A stretch of 64,000 nucleotides of DNA from Euglena gracilis (taxonomy: Eukaryota; Euglenida; Euglenophyceae; Euglenales). The stretch is taken from assembly GCA_039621445.1 (NCBI GenBank), contig CP154956.1, forward strand, positions 97,899,228-97,963,227, given 5' to 3'. The position numbers were made by a program, and so were the translations under genes. Shown piece after piece: positions 50,006 through 61,262 of the stretch. Position 1 is the stretch's first letter. Every line of letters starts with the position of its first letter. Under the pieces are notes generated by a model. It worked only from the letters and a program-made list of their open reading frames with translations. It was not told where the DNA came from and made no database searches.

Positions 50006-53000
50006 GGGAGGGGGTTGAAAAACGGTCATTTTCGGCTCAAAAGCAGTTTTTCCGGGTCCGGGAGGCCAAAAAACATCGTTTCGGGCAAGAAAAAACTTTT
50101 TCGATTTTTTTTCGATTTTTTCGACCCGGTTTTGACCCAAAGTCAATGGGTTGGCGGCCCAAAACGGGGCGCTGGCGGGTCGAAAAACGCTCATTTTCGG
50201 CTTAAAACAGGTTTTCCGGGTCCGGGAGACCAAAAAACATCGTTTCGGGCAAAAAAAAAACATTTTCGATTTTTTTCGACTTTTTCGACCCGGATTTGAC
50301 CCAAAGTCAACGGGTTGGCGGCCCAAAACGGGGCGCCGGCGGGTCGAAAAACGCTCGTTTTCGGCTCAAAAACAGTTTTTCCGGGTCCGGGAGGCCAAAA
50401 AAACATCGTTTCGGGCAAAAAAAAACTTTTTCGATTTTTTTCGACTTTTTCGACCCGGTTTTGACCCAAAGTCAATGGGTTGGCGGCCCAAAACGGGGCG
50501 CCGGCGGGTCGAAAAACGCTCATTTTCGGCTCAAAAGCAGTTTTTCCGGGTCCGGGGGCCAAAAAACATCGTTTCGGGCAAAAAAAACTTTTTCAATTTT
50601 TTTCGACTTTTTCGACCCGGTTTTGACCCAAAGTCAATGGGTTGGCGGCCCAAAACGGGGCGCCGGCGGGTCGAAAAACGCTCATTTTCGGCTCAAAAGC
50701 AGTTTTTCCGGGTCCGGGAGGCCAAAAAACATCGTTTCGGGCAAAAAAAACTTTTTCGATTTTTTTCGACATTTTTGACCCGGGTTTGACCCAAAGTCAA
50801 TGGGTTGGCGGCCCAAAACGGGGCGCCGTCGGGTCGAAAAACGCTCATTTTCGGCTCAAAAGCAGTTTTTCCGGGTCCGGGAGGCCAAAAAACATCGTTT
50901 CGGGCAAAAAAAAACTTTTTCGATTTTTTTCGACTTTTTTGACCCGGGTTTGACCCAAAGTCAACGGGTTGGCGGCCCAAAACGGGGTGCCGGCGGGTCG
51001 AAAAATGCTCGTTTTCGGCTCAAAAAAGTTTTTTTTGTTTCTTTTTTTTTTCTGTTTTTTTCTTTTTTTTTTTTTTTTTCCCTTTTTTTTCCCTTTTCCG
51101 CGTCCGGGAGGCCAAAAAACATCGTTTCGGGCAAAAAAATTTTTTTCGATTTTTTTCGACTTTTTTGACCCGGGTTTGACCCAAAGTCAATGGGTTGGCG
51201 GCCCAAAACGGGGCGCTGGCGGGTCGAAAATTCGCTCATTTTCGGCTCAAAAACAGTTTTTCCGGCTCCGAGAGGCCAATAAACATCGTTTCGGGCAAAA
51301 AAAAATTTTTCGATTTTTTTCGACTTTTTTGACCCGGGTTTGACCCAAAGTCAATGGGTTGGCGGCCCAAAACGGGGCGCCGGCGGGTCGAAAAACGCTC
51401 ATTTTCGGCTCAAAACAGTTTTTCCGGGTCCGGGAGGCCAAAAAACATCGTTTCGGGCAAAAAAAAACTTTTTCGATTTTTTTCGACTTTTTTGACCCGG
51501 GTTTGACCCAAAGTCAATGGGTTGGCGGCCCAAAACGGGGCGCTGGCGGGTCGAAAATTCGCTCATTTTCGGCTCAAAAACAGTTTTTCCGGCTCCGAGA
51601 GGCCAATAAACATCGTTTCGGGCAAAAAAATTTTTTTCGATTTTTTTCGACTTTTTTGACCCGGGTTTGACCCAAAGTCAATGGGTTGGCGGCCCAAAAC
51701 GGGGCGCCGGTGGGTCGAAAAACGCTCATTTTCGGCTCAAAACAGTTTTTCCGGGTCCGGGAGGCCAAAAAACATCGTTTCGGGCAAAAAAAAACTTTTT
51801 CGATTTTTTTCGACTTTTTTGACCCGGGTTTGACCCAAAGTCAACGGGTTGGCGGCCCAAAACGGGGCGCCGGCGGGTCGAAAAATGCTCGTTTTCGGCT
51901 CAAAAACAGTTTTTCCGCGTCCGGGAGGCCAAAAAACATCGTTTCGGGCAAAAAAAATTTTTTCGATTTTTTTCGACTTTTTCGACCCGGTTTTGACCCA
52001 AAGTCAATGGGTTGGCGGCCCAAAACGGGGCGCTGGCGGGTCGAAAATTCGCTCATTTTCGGCTCAAAAACAGTTTTTCCGGGTCCGGGAGGCCAAAAAA
52101 CATCGTTTCGGGCAAAAAAAAACTTTTTCGATTTTTTTCGACTTTTTTGACCCGGGTTTGACCCAAAGTCAATGGGTTGGCGGCCCAAAACGGGGCGCTC
52201 CGGGTCCGGGAGGCCAAAAAACATCGTTTCGGGCAAAAAAAATTTTTCGTTTTTTTTTTATTTTTTTAACTTGGTTTTTACCAAAAGTAAATGGGTTGGC
52301 GGCCCAAAACGGGGCGCCGGTGGGTCGAAAAACGCTCATTTTCGGCTCAAAACAGTTTTTCCGGGTCCGGGAGGCCAAAAAAACATCGTTTCGGGCAAAA
52401 AAAAAATTTTCGCTTTTTTTCGACTTTTTTGACCCGGTTTTGACCCAAAGTCAATGGGTTGGCGGCCCAAAACGGGGCGCCGGCGGGTCGAAAAAACGCT
52501 CATTTTCGGCTCAAAAGCAGTTTTTCCGGGTCCGGGAGGCCAAAAAACATCGTTTCGGGCAAAAAAAAACTTTTTCGATTTTTTTCGACTTTTTTGACCC
52601 GGGTTTGACCCAAAGTCAATGGGTTGGCGGCCCAAAACGGGGCGCTGGCGGGTCGAAAAACGCTCATTTTCGGCTCAAAAACAGTTTTTCCGGGTCTGGG
52701 AGGCCAAAAAACATCGTTTCGGGCAAAAAAAAACTTTTTCGATTTTTTTCGACTTTTTTGACCCGGGTTTGACCCAAAGTCAATGGGTTGGCGGCCCAAA
52801 ACGGGGCACCGGCGGGTCGAAAAAACGCTCATTTTCGGCTCAAAATCGTTTCGGGCAAAAAAAACGGGCAAACTTTTTCGATTTTTTTCGACTTTTTTGA
52901 CCCGGGTTTGACCCAAAGTCAATGGGTTGGCGGCCCAAAACGGGGCGCCGGCGGGTCGAAAAAACGCTCATTTTCGGCTCAAAAGCAGTTTTTCCGGGTC

Positions 53001-54894
53001 CGGGAGGCCAAAAAACATCGTTTCGGGCAAAAAAAACTTTTTCGATTTTTTTCGACTTTTTCGACCCGGTTTTGACCCAAAGTCAATGGGTTGGCGGCCC
53101 AAAACGGGGCGCCGGCGGGTCGAAAAACGCTCATTTTCGGCTCAAAACAGTTTTTCCGGCTCCGAGAGGCCAATAAACAGCGGGGCGGGCAAAAAAAAAC
53201 GGGGGCGAGGGGGGGGGACGTTTTTTTTTTTTTTTTTTTTTTTTTTTATTTTTTTCGACTTTTTTGACCCGGGTTTGACCCAAAGTCAATGGGTTGGCGG
53301 CCCAAAACGGGGCGCTGGCGGGTCGAAAACGCCGATTTTTCGGCTAAAAAAAAGTTTTTCTGGTCCGGGAGGGCAAAAAAACATCGTTACAAAAAAAAAA
53401 ATATTTTATCGACTTTTATCGACTTTTTTTTGACCCGTGTTTGACCCAAAGTCAATGGGTTGGCGGCCCAAAACGGGGCGCCGGCGGGTCGAAAAAACGC
53501 TCATTTTCGGCTCAAAAGCAGTTTTTCCGGGTCCGGGAGGCCAAAAAACATCGTTTCGGGCAAAAAAAACTTTTTCGATTTTTTTCGACTTTTTCGACCC
53601 GGGTTTGACCCAAAGTCAATGAATGGGTTGGCGGCCCAAAACGGGGCGCCGGCGGGTCGAAAATTCGCTCATTTTCGGCTCAAAAGCAGTTTTTCCGGGT
53701 CCGGGAGGCCAAAAAACATCGTTTCGGGCAAAAAAAACTTTTTCGATTTTTTTTCGACTTTTTGACCCGGGTTTGACCCAAAGTCAATGGGTTGGCGGCC
53801 CAAAACTGGGCGCTGGCTTTTTTTTTTTTTTGTTTTTTTCGGAAAAAAAAAACTTTTTCGTTTTTTTTCGACTTTTTTGACCCGGGTTTGACCCAAAGTC
53901 AATGAATGGGTTGGCGGCCCAAAACGGGGCGCTGGCGGGTCGAAAATTCGCTCATTTTCGGCTCAAAAACAGTTTTTCCGGGTCCGGGAGGCCAAAAAAC
54001 ATCGTTTCGGGCAAAAAAAATTTTTTCGATTTTTTTCGACTTTTTTGACCCGGGTTTGACCGCCCAAAACGGGGCGCCGGTGGGTCGAAAAACGCTCATT
54101 TTCGGCTCAAAACAGTTTTTCCGGGTCCGGGAGGCCAAAAAACATCGTTTCGGGCAAAAAAAACTTTTTCGATTTTTTTCGACTTTTTTGACCCGGTTTT
54201 GACCCAAAGTCAATGGGTTGGCGGCCCAAAACGGGGCGCCGTCGGGTCGAAAAACGCTCATTTTCGGCTCAAAAACAGTTTTTCCGGGTCCGGGAGGCCA
54301 AAAAACATCGTTTCGGGCATTTTTTTTTTTTTTTTTTTTCTTTTTTTTTTTTTTCCAAAACGGGGGCGTTGGCGGGTCGAAAATTCGCTCATTTTCGGCT
54401 CAAAAACAGTTTTTCCGGGTCTGGGAGGCCAAAAAAACATCGTTTCGGGCAAAAAAAAACTTTTTCGATTTTTTTCGATTTTTTTGACCCGGGTTTGACC
54501 CAAAGTCAATGGGTTGGCGGCCCAAAACGGGGCGCTGGCGGGTCGAAAAACGCTCATTTTCGGCTCAAAAGCAGTTTTTCCGGGTCCGGGAGGCCAAAAA
54601 AAAAAAAAATTACTTTTTCGATTTTTTTCGACTTTTTGACCCGGGTTTGACCCAAAGTCAATGGGTTGGCGGCCCAAAACGGGGCGCTGGCGGGTCGAAA
54701 AACGCTCATTTTCGGCTCAAAACAGTTTTTCCGGGTCCGGGAGGCCAAAAAACATCGTTTCGGGCAAAAAAAACTTTTTCGATTTTTTTCGACTTTTTCG
54801 ACCCGGGTTTGACCCAAAGTCAATGGGTTGGCGGCCAAAAACGGGGGCGCCGTCGGGTTCGAAAAAAAAAAACGCTCAGTTTCAGCTCAAAAAC

Positions 54895-54936
<42 letters not shown>

Positions 54937-57900
54937 CCGGGTCCGGGAGGCCAAAAAACATCGTTTCGGGCAAAAAAAAAACTTTTTCGATTTTTTTCGA
55001 CTTTTTTGACCCGGGTTTGACCCAAAGTCAATGAATGGGTTGGCGGCCCAAAACGGGGCGCCGGCGGGTCGAAAATTCGCTCATTTTCGGCTCAAAAGCA
55101 GTTTTTCCGGGTCCGGGAGGCCAAAAAACATCGTTTCGGGCAAAAAAAAACTTTTTCGATTTTTTTCGACTTTTTGACCCGGGTTTGACCCAAAGTCAAT
55201 GGGTTGGCGGCCCAAAACGGGGCGCTGGCGGGTCGAAAATTCGCTCATTTTCGGCTCAAAAACAGTTTTTCCGGCTCCGAGAGGCCAAAAAACATCGTTT
55301 CGGGCAAAAAAAATTTTTTGGTTTTTTTGCAACTTTTTGACCCGTGTTTGACCGCCCAAAGTCAATGGGTTGGCGGCCCAAAACGGGGGCCCGGCGGGTT
55401 GAAAAAACGCTCATTTTCGGCTCAAAAACAGTTTTTCCGGGTCCGGGAGGCCAAAAAACATCGTTTCGGGCAAAAAAAAACTTTTTCGATTTTTTTCGAC
55501 TTTTTCGACCCGGTTTTGACCCAAAGTCAATGGGTTGGCGGCCCAAAACGGGGCGCCGTCGGGTCGAAAAACGCTCATTTTCAGCTCAAAAACAGTTTTT
55601 CCGGGTCCGGGAGGCCAAAAAACATCGTTTCGGGCAAAAAAAAAACTTTTTCGATTTTTTTCGACTTTTTTGACCCGGGTTTGACCCAAAGTCAATTGGG
55701 TGGGGGTCCCAAAACGGGCGCCGGCGGGTCGAAAAAACGCTCATTTTCGGCTCAAAAACAGTTTTTCCGGGTCCGGGAGGCCAAAAAACATCGTTTCGGG
55801 CAAAAAAAACTTTTTCGATTTTTTTTCGATTTTTTCGACCCGGTTTTGACCCAAAGTCAATGGGTTGGCGGCCCAAAACGGGGCGCCGGCGGGTCGAAAA
55901 AACGCTCATTTTCGGCTCAAAACAGTTTTTCCGGGTCCGAGAGGCCAATAAACATCGTTTCGGGCAAAAAAAAACTTTTTCGATTTTTTTCGATTTTTTT
56001 GACCCGGGTTTGACCCAAAGTCAATGGGTTGGCGGCCCAAAACGGGGCGCCGGTGGGTCGAAAAACGCTCATTTTCGGCTCAAAACAGTTTTTCCGGGTC
56101 CGGGAGGCCAAAAAACATCGTTTCGGGCAAAAAAAACTTTTTCGATTTTTTTCGACTTTTTCGACCCGGTTTTGACCCAAAGTCAATGGGTTGGCGGCCC
56201 AAAACGGGGCGCCGGCGGGTCGAAAAACGCTCATTTTCGGCTCAAAAGCAGTTTTTCCGGGTCCGGGAGGCCAAAAAACATCGTTTCGGGCAAAAAAAAA
56301 CTTTTTCGATTTTTTTCGACTTTTTTGACCCGGGTTTGACCCAAAGTCAATGGGTTGGCGGCCCAAAACGGGGCGCCGGCGGGTCGAAAAACGCTCATTT
56401 TCGGCTCAAAAACAGTTTTTCCGGGTCCGGGAGGCCAAAAAAAACATCGTTTCGGGCAAAAAAAATTTTTTCGATTTTTTTCGACTTTTTTGACCCGGGT
56501 TTGACCCAAAGTCAATGGGTTGGCGGCCCAAAACGGGGCGCCGGCGGGTCGAAAAACGCTCATTTTCGGCTCAAAACAGTTTTTCCGGCTCCGAGAGGCC
56601 AATAAACATCGTTTCGGGCAAAAAAAATTTTTTCGATTTTTTTCGACTTTTTTGACCCGGGTTTGACCCAAAGTCAATGGGTTGGCGGCCCAAAACGGGG
56701 CGCCGGCGGGTCGAAAAACGCTCATTTTCGGCTCAAAACAGTTTTTCCGGCTCCGAGAGGCCAATAAACATCGTTTCGGGCAAAAAAAATTTTTTCGATT
56801 TTTTTCGACTTTTTTGACCCGGGTTTGACCCAAAGTCAATGGGTTGGCGGCCCAAAACGGGGCGCTGGCGGGTCGAAAATTCGCTCATTTTCGGCTCAAA
56901 AACAGTTTTTCCGGGTCCGGGAGGCCAAAAAACATCGTTTCGGGCAAAAAAAAATTTTTCGATTTTTTTCGACTTTTTTGACCCGGGTTTGACCCAAAGT
57001 CAATGGGTTGGCGGCCCAAAACGGGGCGCCGGCGGGTCGAAAAACGCTCATTTTCGGCTCAAAACAGTTTTTCCGGGTCCGGGAGGCCAAAAAACATCGT
57101 TTCGGGCAAAAAAAAACTTTTTCGATTTTTTTCGACTTTTTGACCCGGGTTTGACCCAAAGTCAATGGGTTGGCGGCCCAAAACGGGGCGCTGGCGGGTC
57201 GAAAAACGCTCATTTTCGGCTCAAAACAGTTTTTCCGGGTCCGGGAGGCCAAAAAACATCGTTTCGGGCAAAAAAAACTTTTTCGATTTTTTTCGACTTT
57301 TTCGACCCGGTTTTGACCCAAAGTCAATGGGTTGGCGGCCCAAAACGGGGCGCCGGCGGGTCGAAAAAACGCTCATTTTCGGCTCAAAAACAGTTTTTCC
57401 GGGTCTGGGAGGCCAAAAAAAACATCGTTTCGGGCAAAAAAAACTTTTTCGATTTTTTTCGACTTTTTTGACCCGGGTTTGACCCAAAGTCAATGGGTTG
57501 GCGGCCCAAAACGGGGCGCCGGCGGGTCGAAAAAACGCTCATTTTCGGCTCAAAAACAGTTTTTCCGGGTCCGGGAGGCCAAAAAACATCGTTTCGGGCA
57601 AAAAAAAACTTTTTCGATTTTTTTCGACTTTTTTGACCCGGGTTTGACCCAAAGTCAATGGGTTGGCGGCCCAAAACGGGGCGCTGGCGGGTCGAAAATT
57701 CGCTCATTTTCGGCTCAAAAACAGTTTTTCCGGGTCTGGGAGGCCAAAAAAACATCGTTTCGGGCAAAAAAAATTTTTTCAATTTTTTTCGACTTTTTTG
57801 ACCCGGGTTTGACCCAAAGTCAATGGGTTGGCGGCCCAAAACGGGGCGCCGGCGGGTCGAAAAACGCTCATTTTCGGCTCAAAACAGTTTTTCCGGGTCC

Positions 57901-59780
57901 GGGAGGCCAATAAACATCGTTTCGGGCAAAAAAAAACTTTTTCGATTTTTTTCGACTTTTTTGACCCGGGTTTGACCCAAAGTCAATGGGTTGGCGGCCC
58001 AAAACGGGGCGCTGGCGGGTCGAAAATTCGCTCATTTTCGGCTCAAAAACAGTTTTTCCGGGTCTGGGAGGCCAAAAAAACATCGTTTCGGGCAAAAAAA
58101 AATTTTTCGATTTTTTTTCGACTTTTTTGACCCGGGTTTGACCCAAAGTCAATGGGTTGGCGGCCCAAAACGGGGCGCTGGCGGGTCGAAAAATGCTCAT
58201 TTTCGGCTCAAAAGCAGTTTTTCCGGGTCCGGGAGGCCAAAAAACATCGTTTCGGGCAAAAAAAAACTTTTTCAATTTTTTTCGACTTTTTTGACCCGGG
58301 TTTGACCCAAAGTCAATGGGTTGGCGGCCCAAAACGGGGCGCCGGCGGGTCGAAAAACGCTCATTTTCGGCTCAAAAACAGTTTTTCCGGGTCCGGGAGG
58401 CCAAAAAACATCGTTTCGGGCAAAAAAAAACTTTTTCGATTTTTTTCGACTTTTTTGACCCGGGTTTGACCCAAAGTCAATGGGTTGGCGGCCCAAAACG
58501 GGGCGCCGGCGGGTCGAAAATTCGCTCATTTTCGGCTCAAAAACAGTTTTTCCGGGTCCGGGAGGCCAAAAAACATCGTTTCGGGCAAAAAAAATTTTTT
58601 CGATTTTTTTTCGACTTTTTTGACCCGGGTTTGACCCAAAGTCAATGGGTTGGCGGCCCAAAACGGGGCGCTGGCGGGTCGAAAAATGCTCATTTTCGGC
58701 TCAAAAGCAGTTTTTCCGGGTCCGGGAGGCCAAAAAACATCGTTTCGGGCAAAAAAAAATTTTTTCGATTTTTTTCGACTTTTTTGACCCGGGTTTGACC
58801 CAAAGTCAATGGGTTGGCGGCCCAAAACGTGGCGCCGTCGTGTCGAAAAACGCTTCATTTTTTCTTCCGCTCAAAAAAGTTTTTTCTTTATTTTTTTTTT
58901 CTTTTTCCGTTTTTTTTTTCCGGTCCCGGAAGCCAAAAAACCTTCTTTTCGGGCAAAAAAAATTTTTTCGATTTTTTTTCGACTTTTTTGACCCGGGTTT
59001 GACCCAAAGTCAATGGGTTGGCGGCCCAAAACGGGGCGCTGGCGGGTCGAAAATTCGCTCATTTTCGGCTCAAAAACAGTTTTTCCGGGTCCGGGAGGCC
59101 AAAAAACATCGTTTCGGGCAAAAAAAACTTTTTCGATTTTTTTTCGATTTTTTCGACCCGGTTTTGACCCAAAGTCAATGGGTTGGCGGCCCAAAACGGG
59201 GCGCCGGCGGGTCGAAAAACGCTCATTTTCGGCTCAAAAAAAGTTTTTCGGGGTCGGGGGGGCAAAAAAAATTGTTTCCGGCAAAAAAAATCTTTTTCGA
59301 TTTTTTTTCGACTTTTTGACCGGGTTTGACCCAAATTCAATGGGTTGGCAGCCCAAAACGGGGCGCTGGCGGGTCGTCGAAAAACGCTCATTTTCGGCTC
59401 AAAACAGTTTTTCCGGGTCCGGGAGGCCAAAAAACATCGTTTCGGGCAAAAAAAATTTTTTCGATTTTTTTCGACTTTTTTGACCCGGGTTTGACCCAAA
59501 GTCAATGGGTTGGCGGCCCAAAACGGGGCGCCGGCGGGTCGAAAAAACGCTCATTTTCGGCTCAAAACAGTTTTTCCGGGTCCGGGAGGCCAAAAAACAT
59601 CGTTTCGGGCAAAAAAAACTTTTTCGATTTTTTTCGACTTTTTCGACCCGGGTTTTGACCCAAAGTCAATGGGTTGGCGGCCCAAAACGGGGCGCCGGCG
59701 GGTCGAAAAAACGCTCATTTTCGGCTCAAAAGCAGTTTTTCCGGGTCCGGGAGGCCAAAAAACATCGGTTCGGGCAGAGC

Positions 59781-59819
59781 GGGGGGGGGGGGGGGGGGGG
59801 GCGGGTGGGGGGGGGCGGC
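59781..59819 (+). repeat. G-run replacing part of a satellite unit
   Basis: A nearly pure G tract stands where about 75 bp of a normal unit is expected. Confidence 0.8.
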
Positions 59820-60006
59820 GTCAATGGGTTGGGGGCCCAAAACGGGGCGCCGGCGGGTCGAAAAAACGCTCATTTTCGGCTCAAAACAGTTTTTCCGGGT
59901 CCGGGAGGCCAAAAAACATCGTTTCGGGCAAAAAAAACTTTTTCGATTTTTTTCGACTTTTTTGACCCGGGTTTGACCCAAAGTCAATGGGTTGGCGGCC
60001 CAAAAA

Positions 60007-60043
60007 GGGGGGGGGGGAGTGGGAGAGGGGGGGGGGGGGGGGG
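60007..60043 (+). repeat. G-run replacing part of a satellite unit, second case
   Basis: Stands between GGCGGCCCAAAA and GGAGGCCAATAAAC, where a normal unit has about 60 bp of mixed sequence. Confidence 0.8.
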
Positions 60044-61082
60044 AGGCCAATAAACATCGTTTCGGGCAAAAAAAATTTTTTCGATTTTTTTCGACTTTTT
60101 CGACCCGGGTTTGACCCAAAGTCAATGGGTTGGCGGCCCAAAACGGGGCGCCGGCGGGTCGAAAAACGCTCATTTTCGGCTCAAAAGCAGTTTTTCCGGG
60201 TCCGGGAGGCCAAAAAACATCGTTTCGGGCAAAAAAAAACTTTTTCGATTTTTTTCGACTTTTTTGACCCGGGTTTGACCCAAAGTCAATGGGTTGGCGG
60301 CCCAAAACGGGGCGCTGGCGGGTCGAAAATTCGCTCATTTTCGGCTCAAAAACAGTTTTTCCGGGTCTGGGAGGCCAAAAAAACATTGTTTCGGGCAAAA
60401 AAAATTTTTTCGATTTTTTTTCGACTTTTTTGACCCGGGTTTGACCCAAAGTCAATGGGTTGGCGGCCCAAAACGGGAAGCTGGCGGGTCGAAATACGCT
60501 CATTTTCGGCTCAAAAACAGTTTTGCCGGGTTGCTTGGGAGGCCAATAAACATCGTTTCGGGCAAAAAAAATTTTTTCGATTTTTTTCGACTTTTTTGAC
60601 CCGGGTTTGACCCAAAGTCAATGGGTTGGCGGCCCAAAACGGGGCGCCGGCGGGTCGAAAAAACGCTCATTTTCGGCTCAAAAACAGTTTTTCCGGGTCT
60701 GGGAGGCCAAAAAAACATCGTTTCGGGCAAAAAAAAATTTTTCGCTTTTTTTCGACTTTTTTGACCCGGGTTTGACCCAAAGTCAATGAATGGGTTGGCG
60801 GCCCAAAACGGGGCGCTGGCGGGTCGAAAAACGCTCATTTTCGGCTCAAAAACAGTTTTTCCGGGTCCGGGAGGCCAAAAAAACATCGTTTCGGGCAAAA
60901 AAATTTTTTTCGATTTTTTTCGACTTTTTTGACCCGGGTTTGACCCAAAGTCAATGGGTTGGCGGCCCAAAACGGGGCGCCGGCGGGTCGAAAAAACGCT
61001 CATTTTCGGCTCAAAAACAGTTTTTCCGGGTCCGGGAGGCCAAAAAACATCGTTTCGGGCAACACAAACAAAAATTTGTCGC

Positions 61083-61090
61083 TTTTTTTT

Positions 61091-61164
<74 letters not shown>

Positions 61165-61170
61165 TTTTTT

Positions 61171-61210
<40 letters not shown>

Positions 61211-61262
61211 TTTTTTTGTGGATTTGTTTTTTTTTTTTTTTTTTTTTTTTTTTTCTTTTTTT
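61083..61262 (+). repeat. 180-bp poly-T tract inside the satellite
   Basis: Nearly pure T with a few C and G, about the length of one unit, standing where the TTTTTCGATTTTTTTCGAC part is expected. Shorter T runs with the same look occur near 51,030-51,095, 53,220-53,250, 54,320-54,352 and 54,897-54,936. Confidence 0.85.

Noticed and set aside
49631-50326. 231-codon frame rich in Gly, Pro and Arg
   Set aside because: It is the translation of the GC minisatellite plus satellite.
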